Positions 37,745 to 47,553 of a DNA stretch of 64,000 nt are shown here, piece after piece. The DNA lies in the NCBI RefSeq assembly GCF_002934455.1, contig NZ_PTIR01000010.1, forward strand, positions 124,001 through 188,000, read 5' to 3'. The notes below the pieces were generated by a model that saw only the letters and a list, made by a program, of their open reading frames with translations, was not told where the DNA came from and searched no databases. The DNA comes from Trinickia symbiotica. Its GTDB lineage: Bacteria; Pseudomonadota; Gammaproteobacteria; Burkholderiales; Burkholderiaceae. Each line of letters starts with the position of its first letter. Position 1 is the first letter of the stretch. The position numbers and the translations under genes are program-made.

Positions 37745-40700
37745 TCAATCGTCCGGCAACGCCTGCGCCAGGATGCGTGCCACATGCAGTGCTTCCCTTT
37801 GCGCGCCGTCGGCGATCTGATGGCGACAACTCATGCCGTCTGCGACGATGAGCGCATCGCCCGCTTCACGCACGGCCGGCAACAGCGACAGCTCGGCCAT
37901 TGCCATCGACGTTTGATAATGCTCGGCCTCATAGCCGAAGCTGCCGGCCATTCCGCAACAGGACGATTCGATCGTGCTGACTTCGAGCTGGGGAATCCAG
38001 CCGAGCACGACCTGAGCAGGACGCAATGCATCGAACGCTTTCTGATGGCAGTGACCGTGCACGAACGCTTTCGCATGCGAGAGCGGCTTCAGATCGAGCG
38101 CGAGGCGCTGCGCAGTCTTTTCGCGTACGAGAAACTCTTCGAAGAGAAACGATGCGGCGGCAAGACGCTTCGCCTCGTCGCCGAAGCCGTAAGCGAGGAA
38201 CTCGTCGCGCACCGTCAGCAGGCAAGACGGTTCCAGACCGACGATCGGTATACCCCGGTCGATGTAAGGCATGAGCGCGTCGAGCGTGCGTCGCGCTTCA
38301 GCTTTGGCCTCGTCGACACGCCCCGCTGACAGGAAGGTCCGCCCGCAGCAAAGCGGGCGCTCGCCGTCTCTCGCGTTGAAGTGCACCGTATAGCCGGCCG
38401 CCTCGAGCACACGCCGCGCCGCCCGCGCATTGTCGGGCTCCATATAGTTGTTGAATGTATCGACGAAGAGCAACACCTCTTTGCCGCGGCTCACTGGCCG
38501 ATCGCTTAGGACTCCCGACGAAAGGAACGGGCGAGTGAAGCGAGGGAACGCGCGCGACGGGGCGAGGCCCAGCCGCCGCTTGACGGCGCGCGCGAATGCT
38601 GGCGCTTTCTCGATCGCGGCGACGAGCGCGGGCGCGCGGCTCGCGATAGGCGCATAGCGCGGGAGGAAGGCGACTAGCCGATCGCGCAGCGTCGTGCCGT
38701 GCTCCGCATTCCATGCGGCACGCGCCTCGATCTTGATCCTCGCCATATCGACGCCGGTAGGGCAGTCGCGCTTGCAGCCTTTGCAAGAGACACAGAGGTC
38801 TAGTACTTCCTTCACGTCGCGGCTCGCGAGTGCGTTGTGCCCATCGTCCGCGAGTTGGCCCGAGAGCGCGAGCCTCAGCGTGTTCGCGCGGCCGCGCGTC
38901 AGATGCTGCTCATCGCGCGTCACGCGGTAGCTCGGGCACATCGTGCCGGCGTCGAACTTGCGGCAATGGCCGTTGTTGTTGCACATTTCGACGGCTTTCG
39001 CGAGACCACCGCTCGCGTCGCCGCCGGAGCCGGCCGGGCCTTCGTCGCCCGTGAGCGGATCGCGCGTGACGTTCCAGTGCGACCAGTCGAGCCGAGGCTG
39101 CCATGCGCTTTCGCGATAGCTCGGCGAAAAGCGAAACTTGACGGGATCGTCCATGCGCGGCGGATCGACGATCCGGTTGGGACTCATCCGGTTTTCGGGA
39201 TCGAAGAGCACCTTGATCTCGCGGAACGCCGCGTTGATGCGCGGCCCATATTGCCAGGCCACCCACTCGCCGCGGCAGAGACCGTCGCCGTGCTCGCCCG
39301 AATACGCGCCCTTGTACTCGCGCACCATCGCGGCGGCTTCTTCGGCGATCGCGCGCATTTTTCCGGCGCCGTCGCGACGCATGTCGAGAATCGGCCGCAC
39401 ATGCAGCGTGCCGACACTCGCATGCGCATACCAGGTGCCTTCGGTGCCGTGCTTATGGAAGACTTCGGTCAGCCGGCGCGTGTACTCGGCCAGATGTTCG
39501 AGCGGGACGGCGCAATCTTCGATGAACGAGACGGGCTTGCCGTCGCCCTTCATGCTCATCATGATGTTGAGCCCGGCCTTGCGGACTTCCCACAATGCTT
39601 TTTGCTGTGCGGCCTCCGGCATCTCGACGACCGAGCCCGGCAGGCCGAGATCGCCCATCAGTTCGACGAGGCGCGCGAGCTGCGTCAACTGTGCGGCTCT
39701 GTCATCGCCGGCGAACTCCACGAGCAAGACGGCTTGCGGCGAACCTCTCAACGCCTTTTCGATGACGGGGCGGAACGCAGCGTTCGACATCGACAGGTCG
39801 ATCATCGTGCGATCGACGAGCTCAACGGCCGACGGCCCGAGCTTCACGATGTGCTGCGTCATGTCCATCGCCGCGTAGAACGTCGGGAAATTCACGACGC
39901 CGAGTACTTTGTGTGTGGGCAGTGGAGCCAGCTTCAGCGTGAGCTGCCGGCTGAACGCAAGGGTGCCTTCCGAGCCGACGAGCAGATTCGCGAGATTCGG
40001 CTCGCCGTCGCGGCTGTAGGGCAGCGGGTTCTGGCAGTCGAAGAGATCGAGGTTGTACCCCGCCACACGCCGTAGCACTTTCGGCACGCGCTCGCGCAAC
40101 TCGTCGCGCTCGCGCTCGGCGATGCGGCGCACGCCTGCAATCAGTTCGCGCGTGCGAGCATCGTTCGACATCTTCGAGAGCGCGGCGAAGCGTGTCTCGT
40201 CACCGTTGGCCAGCATTGCGTCGATCGCTTCGACGTTGTGCACCATGATGCCGTACTCGATCGAGCGGGAGCCGCAGGAGTTGTTGCCGGCCATGCCGCC
40301 GATCGTGCATTGAGCGCCCGTCGAAACGTCGACGGGAAACCAGAGTCCGGAGGGCTTGAGCCACGCGTTCAGATGGTCGAGCACGATGCCGGGTTCGACG
40401 GTGACGGTGCGCGCGTCTCGGTCGAAATCGACGATCCGGTTGAGCCATTTGCTCGTATCGACGACCAGCCCTTCGCCGACCGTTTGACCGCACTGGCTGG
40501 TTCCGGCGCCGCGTGCGAGTACGGCGGCCTTACTGTCGCGCGCGATTTCGAGCGCCAGGCGCAGGTCGGCCTGGTCCTTCGGGACGACCACGCCGATCGG
40601 CATGATCTGATAGATCGACGCATCGGTCGCATATCGGCCCCGCGAGGCTCGATCGAACAGGACGTCGCCCTTCAGTTCTTTGGCGAGCCGAGCCGTAAGC

Positions 40701-40777
40701 GGCGTCAACGCGGCACGCGCGGAAGCGGGCATCAGTCGGATCGGTTGGACGAGTCCCGGCGAATGATCTTTGCGCAT
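37745..40777 (-). CDS. Fused FAD-linked oxidase / Fe-S oxidoreductase
   Basis: 1010 residues. The N-terminal half is a GlcD-type FAD oxidase: PCMH domain with ARGAGTSQCGQTVGEGLVVD and CTIGGMAGNNSCGSRSIEYG (about 85-170), then the FAD-oxidase C-terminal domain ending in YSGEHGDGLCRGEW. The C-terminal half is GlcF/GlpC-like: CNNNGHCRKFDAGTMCPSYR and CVSCKGCKRDCPTGVD bind [4Fe-4S] clusters, followed by two CCG domains (EPSCLLTVRDE; SSCCGMAGSFGYE). It would oxidise a 2-hydroxy acid and feed electrons to quinone. The start is ATG 40777. It sits 52 bases after the aminotransferase, so an operon is likely. Confidence 0.9.
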   Translation of the reverse strand: MRKDHSPGLVQPIRLMPASARAALTPLTARLAKELKGDVLFDRASRGRYATDASIYQIMPIGVVVPKDQADLRLALEIARDSKAAVLARGAGTSQCGQTVGEGLVVDTSKWLNRIVDFDRDARTVTVEPGIVLDHLNAWLKPSGLWFPVDVSTGAQCTIGGMAGNNSCGSRSIEYGIMVHNVEAIDAMLANGDETRFAALSKMSNDARTRELIAGVRRIAERERDELRERVPKVLRRVAGYNLDLFDCQNPLPYSRDGEPNLANLLVGSEGTLAFSRQLTLKLAPLPTHKVLGVVNFPTFYAAMDMTQHIVKLGPSAVELVDRTMIDLSMSNAAFRPVIEKALRGSPQAVLLVEFAGDDRAAQLTQLARLVELMGDLGLPGSVVEMPEAAQQKALWEVRKAGLNIMMSMKGDGKPVSFIEDCAVPLEHLAEYTRRLTEVFHKHGTEGTWYAHASVGTLHVRPILDMRRDGAGKMRAIAEEAAAMVREYKGAYSGEHGDGLCRGEWVAWQYGPRINAAFREIKVLFDPENRMSPNRIVDPPRMDDPVKFRFSPSYRESAWQPRLDWSHWNVTRDPLTGDEGPAGSGGDASGGLAKAVEMCNNNGHCRKFDAGTMCPSYRVTRDEQHLTRGRANTLRLALSGQLADDGHNALASRDVKEVLDLCVSCKGCKRDCPTGVDMARIKIEARAAWNAEHGTTLRDRLVAFLPRYAPIASRAPALVAAIEKAPAFARAVKRRLGLAPSRAFPRFTRPFLSSGVLSDRPVSRGKEVLLFVDTFNNYMEPDNARAARRVLEAAGYTVHFNARDGERPLCCGRTFLSAGRVDEAKAEARRTLDALMPYIDRGIPIVGLEPSCLLTVRDEFLAYGFGDEAKRLAAASFLFEEFLVREKTAQRLALDLKPLSHAKAFVHGHCHQKAFDALRPAQVVLGWIPQLEVSTIESSCCGMAGSFGYEAEHYQTSMAMAELSLLPAVREAGDALIVADGMSCRHQIADGAQREALHVARILAQALPDD

Positions 40778-40829
40778 CGATATCACGATCGGTTGAGTCA
40801 GGCGAGGGCCAGCTCGGTAGACATGACGA

Positions 40830-42050
40830 TTACGCCGCGACCTTCAGCTTCGGCTTCGCGACATGCTTCACGAGGTAATCCATCGCTGCGGCCACACCGC
40901 TGCCGGCGAGCTTCACGCCGGCCAGCTGCAAGCCCATTTCGCAACCGGAGAGCGTCGCCATCAGCGTGAGATCGTTGCATTCGCCGAGGTGGCCGATGCG
41001 GAACATTCGGCCCTTGACCTTGCCGAGCCCCGTGCCGAGCGACATGTCGAAGTGCTCATAGATGAGCTTGCGCACGGCGTCCGCATCGACGCCCTCGGGC
41101 ATGATCACACCGGTTAAAACGGGCGAGTAGACAGCCGGATCGGCGCACTGAATCTCGAGCCCCCACGCGGTGACGGCCACGCGGCATGCCGCCGCGAGCC
41201 GCTGATGGCGCGCGAAGACGTTCTCGAGCCCCTCCTCGAGGATCATGTCGAGCGATTCGGACAGCCCGTAGAGCAGGTTCGTGTTCGGCGTATAAGGCCA
41301 ATACCCCTGCTTGTTCATTTCGATGATCTCGGACCAGCCCCAGAACGCACGCGGCAGCTTTGCGGTGCGGCTCGCTTCGAGCGCTTTCTTCGAGACGGCG
41401 TTGAAGCTGATGCCGGGCGGCAGCATCAGGCCTTTTTGCGAGCCGGACACCGTCACGTCCACGCCCCATTCGTCGTGGCGATAGTCGGCCGATGCGAGGC
41501 CCGAGATGGTATCGACGATCAGCAGCGCCGGGTGCCGGGCCGCATCGATCGCGCGGCGCACGGCCGCGATGTCGGAGGTGACGCCCGTCGATGTCTCGTT
41601 GTGCACCACGCACACCGCTTTGATCGCATGGGCCGTGTCGCCTTTCAGGCGAGCTTCGATCATCTCGGCCTGCACGCCGCGCCGCCAACCCTCGATGCCG
41701 GGCAATCCGAGAAACTCAGGCTTCAGCCAGAGGTTTTCGGCCATCTTCTTCCATAGCGTCGCAAAGTGGCCGGTTTCGTACATCAGCACCGCGTCGCCAG
41801 GGGAGAGCGTGTTGCACAGCGCCGCTTCCCACGCCCCTGTGCCCGAGGCCGGATAGATCACCACGGGCTGCGTCGTTTTGAAGATCGTCTTGATGCCTTC
41901 CAGGACCTTGAGCCCTAGAGCGCCGAACTCCGGCCCGCGATGGTCGATCGTCGGATAGCTCATCGCCCGCAGGATCCGGTCCGGAACCGGGCTCGGGCCG
42001 GGGATCTGCAGGAAGTGGCGGCCCGCGGGATGGAAGTCGAGCTTCAACAT
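40830..42050 (-). CDS. Serine-glyoxylate / alanine-glyoxylate type aminotransferase
   Basis: 406 residues, class V (AGAT) PLP fold. The PLP lysine is Lys206 in VSGSQKGLMLPPG. Hallmarks are LQIPGPSPVPDRILRAM at the N-terminus and HNETSTGVTSDIAAVRRAID. It transfers an amino group between serine (or alanine) and glyoxylate, giving hydroxypyruvate and glycine. ATG 42050 is preceded by AGGATC. It is the first gene of the module and is divergent from the GntR regulator. Whether serine, alanine or another donor is used cannot be read from sequence. Confidence 0.85.
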   Translation of the reverse strand: MLKLDFHPAGRHFLQIPGPSPVPDRILRAMSYPTIDHRGPEFGALGLKVLEGIKTIFKTTQPVVIYPASGTGAWEAALCNTLSPGDAVLMYETGHFATLWKKMAENLWLKPEFLGLPGIEGWRRGVQAEMIEARLKGDTAHAIKAVCVVHNETSTGVTSDIAAVRRAIDAARHPALLIVDTISGLASADYRHDEWGVDVTVSGSQKGLMLPPGISFNAVSKKALEASRTAKLPRAFWGWSEIIEMNKQGYWPYTPNTNLLYGLSESLDMILEEGLENVFARHQRLAAACRVAVTAWGLEIQCADPAVYSPVLTGVIMPEGVDADAVRKLIYEHFDMSLGTGLGKVKGRMFRIGHLGECNDLTLMATLSGCEMGLQLAGVKLAGSGVAAAMDYLVKHVAKPKLKVAA

Positions 42051-42068
42051 GGTGCAAGATCCTTTGAA

Positions 42069-42082
42069 TTTTGCATGCAAAA
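42069..42082. promoter_or_regulatory. Palindromic operator for the GntR regulator
   Basis: TTTTGCATGCAAAA (42069-42082) is a perfect 14-bp palindrome in the divergent region between the aminotransferase and the gntR-type gene, 19 bases upstream of the aminotransferase ATG. The TTGxATGCAA shape fits FCD-type GntR operators. Its location suggests repression of the aminotransferase operon. Confidence 0.65.
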
Positions 42083-42199
42083 AACTTTAGCCTACGATGG
42101 AGGCGAAGGAAAGCGATGTGTGGCCTAGGGAAATCCCTGGCCGCGTGGCCGTACCGGCCAGTGCGTAAAATCCGGATCAAAGTCATCGCGGAGTAATGT

Positions 42200-42922
42200 A
42201 TGCAAGAGGTGGACACGCCGCGCGGCAAGGTAGTGGTGCCCTTGTTGCCGAAAGTCGAGCGTCAGCGTTTGCATGACATGGTGGTCGAGCATCTTCGGAC
42301 CTTCATCGTCGAAGGCGTGCTTGCGCCAGGGATGAAGCTCAACGAGCGCGAGCTCTGCGAGCGGCTCGGCATTTCGCGCACGCCGCTGCGTGAGGCGCTG
42401 AAGGTGCTCGCGGCCGAGGGGCTCGTCGATATTTCACCGAATCGCGGCGCCACGGTCTCGAGCATGACCGAGGGCGAGATTCGGGAAATGTTCGAGCTGA
42501 TGAGCGGTCTGGAGGCGTTCTCGGGCGAGCTTGCCTGCGAACGGATCACCGCGGCAGAGCTGGCGACCATCAAGGCGCTTCATTACGAAATGCTTGCCTG
42601 CCGTGAGCAGAACGATCTTTCGGGGTATTACGCGCGCAATCAGGCCATTCATGATCGGATCAACGAGGCGGCGCGCAATACGGCGCTTCGGCAGGTGTAT
42701 GTGTCGATGAATCGGCGGTTGCAGGCGCTACGCTTCCGGTCGAACTTTTCGACGGCGAAGTGGGACAGCGCGATTCATGATCACGACGAGATGATTCGGG
42801 CGCTCGAGGCCCGGGATGGGAAGCGGATGGGGGCGATTCTGCGGGCGCATTTGTTGGCCAAGCGGGATGCGGTGTTGGCGCAGGAGGCGGCGGCAGGGGG
42901 CGCGCCGCGATTTGCAGAATAG
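42200..42922 (+). CDS. GntR-family (FCD) transcriptional regulator
   Basis: 240 residues. An N-terminal winged helix (about 20-85) contains LNERELCERLGISRTPLREA then LKVLAAEGLVDISPNRGATV, the GntR signature. A C-terminal all-helical FCD effector domain follows, with metal-binding-type residues (ARNQAIHDRINEAARN, IHDHDEMIRALEARD). It likely senses an organic acid and controls the divergent MFS/oxidoreductase/aminotransferase genes through the palindrome at 42069. ATG 42200 follows GGAGTAATGT. Confidence 0.93.
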   Translation: MQEVDTPRGKVVVPLLPKVERQRLHDMVVEHLRTFIVEGVLAPGMKLNERELCERLGISRTPLREALKVLAAEGLVDISPNRGATVSSMTEGEIREMFELMSGLEAFSGELACERITAAELATIKALHYEMLACREQNDLSGYYARNQAIHDRINEAARNTALRQVYVSMNRRLQALRFRSNFSTAKWDSAIHDHDEMIRALEARDGKRMGAILRAHLLAKRDAVLAQEAAAGGAPRFAE

Positions 42923-43124
42923 ACCTATGTTCTCACGTTAATTCGCCGTTTAGAGCGCGACCGATCTGAACGATACTTGGCCCCATTGGACATTGCTCCA
43001 GCCCGACGGGGCGCCCAGGCGTTGCTTGCGCGTCCATGCGAAGCTCCAAAGCTGCATCAGGCAATCGACGGCGACTGCATACCGCTTCGAAGGAGACGCC
43101 GTCAACGGATGAAAGAGGCCCCCA

Positions 43125-43868
43125 ATGACACGATCCTTCGACGGGATTGGCTACGACGATTTCCGTCGCATGGCGAGCGACGAGTCGCTCAGCCTGCATG
43201 AGCGGATCGGCTTTCCTGATTCCTACAGGGAAGGGTACGAGGCCGCGATATTTGCCGATATCGCCAGCAAGCTTTCCAATCTAGACGGCGCTTCGAAGAA
43301 GATTCTCGATATCGGCCCGGGTTGCGCCGGCTTGCCCAGCTTGCTCATCGAGCACAGCGTTGCACGTGGACATGAGCTGGTCCTCGTCGATTCGGCGGAG
43401 ATGTTGGCGCATCTGCCGGACGGCGAGCGCGTGATCAAGGTGCCAGGCTTCTTCCCTAACTGCGAAGCAGCACTCGACGAGTGGAAGGGAAAGTTTGACG
43501 CGATCCTCTGCTACAGCGTGTTCCATTACGTCTTTGTGGAGGCAGCTTTCTGGCGGTTTCTTGATTATTCGATCGAGCTGCTGTCCGATGGCGGGCAGAT
43601 GCTGATCGGCGACATTCCGAATGTTTCGAAGCGCAAGCGCTTCTTTGCGAGCGATGCCGGTATTCGATTCCACCAGTCGTTCATGAATTCCAACGACGTA
43701 CCCGAGGTGAATTTCCGATCGGTCGAGAGAGACAGGATCGACGACGCCGCCATTCTCGCGGTCATCATGCGCGCCCGCGCCCAAGGCTGCGACGCCTACT
43801 GGTTGCCGCAACCAGCGACGCTTCCGATGGCAAACCGACGTGAGGACATCCTTATCGTCAAGCCTTGA
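43125..43868 (+). CDS. SAM-dependent methyltransferase (glycan-locus type 1)
   Basis: 247 residues. The class I methyltransferase motif I is ILDIGPGCAGLPSLL at about 60-74. Motif post-I is LVLVDSAEMLAHL, followed by FDAILCYSVFHYV and a C-terminal PMANRREDILIVKP. The N-terminus FDGIGYDDFRRMASDESLSL then HERIGFPDSYREGYE recurs in the remnant at 47550-47738. It could methylate a sugar intermediate of the locus. The start has AGAGGC upstream. It is the first gene of the glycosylation cluster. Confidence 0.8.
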   Translation: MTRSFDGIGYDDFRRMASDESLSLHERIGFPDSYREGYEAAIFADIASKLSNLDGASKKILDIGPGCAGLPSLLIEHSVARGHELVLVDSAEMLAHLPDGERVIKVPGFFPNCEAALDEWKGKFDAILCYSVFHYVFVEAAFWRFLDYSIELLSDGGQMLIGDIPNVSKRKRFFASDAGIRFHQSFMNSNDVPEVNFRSVERDRIDDAAILAVIMRARAQGCDAYWLPQPATLPMANRREDILIVKP

Positions 43869-44237
43869 GGCGCCTGCACGCTGCGCCGCCAGCCTTGGAT
43901 GCCGAGTAGGCCGAGAACCTCGCGCTCGAGGCCGAGGGATAAGGCGCGTCATCGATAGCGCCGGCTCATGGAATTGACGCCAAAAATCCAGCCTGTTTCC
44001 ACAATTGAAAGCCAAAAGGGTCTATTAGACTGCGGCATCGTCAAAACGCGCTGTGTCGTCTGGCGTTCGGTGTCCACTGTGGCGTCGTTCTTTCCGTCGA
44101 GCAGCGCTTACAACGGAGCGCCGTAATGTGCTTTGTCGGTATTTCGGTTTCGCTCTCCTACGTGCGCGGCTCTTTGCGCGGTCACTGCGGTCCGCTCGTC
44201 GCGAACGACGCTTCGGACTGCGCGGTCGAGGTCTGAC
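43869..44237. other. Intergenic region before the TPR glycosyltransferase
   Basis: 369 bases. It probably holds a promoter for the next gene, since an A/T-rich patch lies near 43975-44030. I saw no convincing -35/-10 pair, repeat or hairpin. The next gene's frame is open back to 44133 but without homology. Confidence 0.4.
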
Positions 44238-46337
44238 ATGACTGCCGTTGAAGAATGGCTTCAGCTTGGCCTGGAGCATCACCGGGCCGGCCGTTTGCAA
44301 GAAGCGGAGTCCTTGTATCAGCAGGTGCTCCAACATGATGCGAATCACACGGATGCGCTGCACCTGCTAGGCACGATAGCCAGTCAAGTCAGCAAATTTG
44401 ATATCGCACGCGACCTGGTCGGCCGTGCACTCGCACTTCGACCCGACGTCGCGGCCTATCATGCAAGCTTCGCGAACGTGCTGTCGAGAATTGGCGCGCT
44501 CGAGGAAGCCGGTGCCCACTACGACAAAGCGCTTGCGTTAAAGCCCGACTTCGCCGAGGCCCACAACGGCCTCGGCCAACTGAGGCTAGCGCAGGGGCAG
44601 ATCGATTCTGCAATTGCCTGTTTCAGGCGTGCGATCGCCAGCGAGCGAGCCGATGCGCAAGCGCACCACAACCTCGGCAACGCGCTTGCGTTGCAGGGTG
44701 ACTTTAGCGCGGCAATCTTAGCGTATCAGGCTGCTATCGCGCTCGAGCCCGTATCCGTCATGCCCTACGCCGATTTGGCCAAGGTGCTGGCGGCGGCCGG
44801 TCGGACGTTTGATGCAATCGACGTCTGCCTCGGCACAATTGATCCGCAACAGGGCTTGGGACATGAGCAGCGCCAACGCGCCGCAGCATCGCAAGTCAGT
44901 GCTGTCGCCGTCGATGCTTCCAGTCACGGTGCGAGCGGGACTTTCTTCTCGACGACGGACGAGTTAATTGCCGAACTCGACCGGCGCAGTCTTACCGGCG
45001 ATATGGAGGGAGCCCTCGGCCTGATTCAGCGCTTTGTGCGGGCTTGCGTATTCGATCGGCGTGCCGTGACGAAAGTGTTCGCTGACTCCAGGCTCGACGA
45101 ACGTTGCCGGCGCGTCGGAGAAGCGCGCCTTGCGCAGCTCTGCGACGCGGGCGGAACTGTCGTCGATGATCAGGTGGACTGCGTGATACTCGCGACCGAA
45201 TTGTATCGGCTCGGAGGCCATACCGCCGTGATCGGGGATCTGCTCAAGACGCAGCGCTTTGGCCCGCGCACCGTCGTGATGCTCACCGACGCATTCAATT
45301 CGGCCGACCCATCCATCATCGGCGAACGCTTCGGCTCTGCGGCAATAGGCGAAATCGCGCCCAAGGGCGGCTTAGCCGAGAAGCTCACGTGGACGTTAAA
45401 CCGTCTGCGAGCGCGTCGCCCTCGCCGGCTGATACTCATGAACCACCACAACGACGCAGTGGCCATTGCCGCCGCACAGCCTTCTCTTGCCGAGGAGACA
45501 ATCTTCTATCACCACTGCGATCACCAACTCTGCCTTGGCGTCACGCTCCCGCATACTGTGCATGTCGATCCGCACCCCATGGGTTTTTACAATTGCCGCG
45601 ACGTTATCGGGGTGAGCAATGTCGTGTATTGGCCGTTTGCCGCAGACGACCTTGGTGGACGGACGGAGTCGGCCTGGAAGGCCGACGGACGCATTCGTAC
45701 ATGTTCCAGCGGATCGAACAATAAATTCGAGTCCCCATACAAGTACATGTATGCGGAAATCATCCCCCGCGTCATGGCTTGCACGGGCGGTGTTCACGTC
45801 CATATCGGTCCGCTGTCCGTGGGAACGCTGGCAAAAATAAGAAAAGCACTCATGCAGCTAGATGTTCCCCCTCAGCGTTTCGTTCATGTGCCATGGGTGC
45901 GCAGCGTTTGGAAAGCTCTGCAGTCGTTTCACATCGACATCGTGCTCGCGTCCTTCCCCCAGGGCGGCGGCAAGGCGCTCATCGAGGCGATGGGCGCGGG
46001 AATACCCGTGATTGGACACGATTGCTATATCTCGCCGTTTCTCGGCGGTGCTGATTTGTATTACCCCGGGGCATTCTTTTGGACTCATCCTGACGAGTTG
46101 CTGGAGCATCTGAATTGCCTGTCGCCCGCTCGATTGGAGCGCGAATCGCAGCAGGCACGGCAGCATTTCGAGCAGTTGCATACCAACGAGGCGCTTTCGC
46201 GCGCCATCGATGGCGGGGCCGATGCGCCTCTTGTACCGGATAGGCGCCCGCACAAGGCCGACCCGCTGCAATTGTTCCTCGATGACGTCCATTACGCTGC
46301 ACAGGACTACTCGATACACGTGAATTTGATCAAATGA
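44238..46337 (+). CDS. TPR-linked glycosyltransferase (non-GT41)
   Basis: 699 residues. Residues 1-205 hold six TPRs (for example AEAHNGLGQLRLAQGQIDSA and AQAHHNLGNALALQGDFSAA). The rest is not GT41: it has LILMNHHNDAVAIAA, HHCDHQLCLGVTLPHTVHVD, then HVHIGPLSVGTLAKIRKALM and a GT-B-like C-terminal block VLASFPQGGGKALIEAMGAG then IPVIGHDCY. That last block resembles the nucleotide-sugar binding loop of GT4-type enzymes. The acceptor is probably a protein bound by the TPRs, most simply flagellin. ATG 44238 follows GAGGTC. Confidence 0.72.
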   Translation: MTAVEEWLQLGLEHHRAGRLQEAESLYQQVLQHDANHTDALHLLGTIASQVSKFDIARDLVGRALALRPDVAAYHASFANVLSRIGALEEAGAHYDKALALKPDFAEAHNGLGQLRLAQGQIDSAIACFRRAIASERADAQAHHNLGNALALQGDFSAAILAYQAAIALEPVSVMPYADLAKVLAAAGRTFDAIDVCLGTIDPQQGLGHEQRQRAAASQVSAVAVDASSHGASGTFFSTTDELIAELDRRSLTGDMEGALGLIQRFVRACVFDRRAVTKVFADSRLDERCRRVGEARLAQLCDAGGTVVDDQVDCVILATELYRLGGHTAVIGDLLKTQRFGPRTVVMLTDAFNSADPSIIGERFGSAAIGEIAPKGGLAEKLTWTLNRLRARRPRRLILMNHHNDAVAIAAAQPSLAEETIFYHHCDHQLCLGVTLPHTVHVDPHPMGFYNCRDVIGVSNVVYWPFAADDLGGRTESAWKADGRIRTCSSGSNNKFESPYKYMYAEIIPRVMACTGGVHVHIGPLSVGTLAKIRKALMQLDVPPQRFVHVPWVRSVWKALQSFHIDIVLASFPQGGGKALIEAMGAGIPVIGHDCYISPFLGGADLYYPGAFFWTHPDELLEHLNCLSPARLERESQQARQHFEQLHTNEALSRAIDGGADAPLVPDRRPHKADPLQLFLDDVHYAAQDYSIHVNLIK

Positions 46338-46440
46338 AGCTCATGCGATCGGCGTCGGCGTGCGACGCGCTGATTGGGGGAAGCCCAGGCACCCCAAGAA
46401 AGTGGAGCCAATCGCCTCGATCGTGCTAACCGATATTCAC

Positions 46441-47553
46441 ATGTCCACTGTACCGTTTTTCTCGCCGCGGCTGGCCAATGCGGGGGTCGACCTGCATGAA
46501 CCCGTGCGGCGCGTCCTTGCTAGTTATTGGTACGTGCTCGGAAGCGAGGTGCTTGCGTTCGAGCGTGAATATGCCGAGTACCTGAAGGTAAGGCATTGCG
46601 TGAGTGTGGCGAACGGCACAGACGCAATCGAGCTCGCTTTGCGGGCGGTAGGCGTCGCGGCCGGCGATCGAGTTGCAGTTACCGCCAACGCCGGGTTTTA
46701 CGGTAGTACAGCGGTGTTGAAAATCGGCGCGGCGCCAGTTTACGTGGACGTCGATGCGTCCACGTTGACGATGAGCTGCGACCAATTGCAGCGTGCGCTG
46801 CACACGTATTCGCCGAAAGCGATCGTGGTGACGCATCTGTATGGGCAGCTTGCGGACATCGAAAAAATTATAAAGGTCGCGACGGACGCTGGCGTCCCCG
46901 TCATCGAAGACTGCGCCCAAGCGCATGGGGCGAAGCGAGGCGACCGATTCGCTGGCAGCTACGGCGCGCTCGGCTGCTTCAGCTTTTATCCAACCAAGAA
47001 TCTGGGCGCCCTCGGCGACGGCGGGGCGATCGTGACCGACAACGAGGAATGGGCAGGGCGGCTGAGGCAGTTGCGCCAATACGGTTGGAGTACGAAGTAC
47101 CACGTAGCAATCAATGGCGGTTGCAACAGTCGCCTGGACGAACTTCAGGCGGCCGTATTGCGAGCCAAGCTGCCCCAGCTCGACGCCTGGAACGATGAGC
47201 GCAGGGACATTGCACGCAGGTACAACGCAGCGTTCGCTCATTTGCCAGTTCGTTGCCCGTCATCGCTTGGCAGCGACTATGTCGCGCATCTCTATGTGAT
47301 CCGGACGGAACGTCGCGATGAACTGCGCCAGTTCCTGGCGCAGCGCGGTATCGCCGCCGAAGTTCATTACCCCGTGGCGGACCATTTGCAGACCGTCCAT
47401 GATGGCGGTGCCGAGGCCAACGCGCTGCCGGTGACCGAGACCGCATGCTCGACCGTGCTGTCATTACCCTGCTTCCCTGGTCTCGCACGCGAGGAAACCG
47501 AGCGCGTAGTCGGAGCCGTGCTGGGCTATTTTGACGAAGCGGGACACTCATGA
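46441..47553 (+). CDS. dTDP-3-oxo-hexose aminotransferase, FdtB/DegT type
   Basis: 370 residues, DegT/DnrJ/EryC1/StrS family. The PLP lysine is Lys186 in FSFYPTKNLGALGDGGAIV, and the Asp contact is in VIEDCAQAHGA (about 155-165). It would add the amino group to a 3-oxo-6-deoxyhexose to make a 3-amino-3,6-dideoxysugar. The FdtA-like gene at 49493 and the acyltransferase at 47747 make that route the likely one. ATG 46441 gives the family start MSTVPFFSPR. Its stop overlaps the ATG of the methyltransferase remnant. Confidence 0.87.
   Translation: MSTVPFFSPRLANAGVDLHEPVRRVLASYWYVLGSEVLAFEREYAEYLKVRHCVSVANGTDAIELALRAVGVAAGDRVAVTANAGFYGSTAVLKIGAAPVYVDVDASTLTMSCDQLQRALHTYSPKAIVVTHLYGQLADIEKIIKVATDAGVPVIEDCAQAHGAKRGDRFAGSYGALGCFSFYPTKNLGALGDGGAIVTDNEEWAGRLRQLRQYGWSTKYHVAINGGCNSRLDELQAAVLRAKLPQLDAWNDERRDIARRYNAAFAHLPVRCPSSLGSDYVAHLYVIRTERRDELRQFLAQRGIAAEVHYPVADHLQTVHDGGAEANALPVTETACSTVLSLPCFPGLAREETERVVGAVLGYFDEAGHS

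Noticed and set aside
43970-44030. Sigma-70 promoter before the TPR glycosyltransferase
   Set aside because: TTGACG and TTGAAA occur but no -10 box lies at 16-18 bases.
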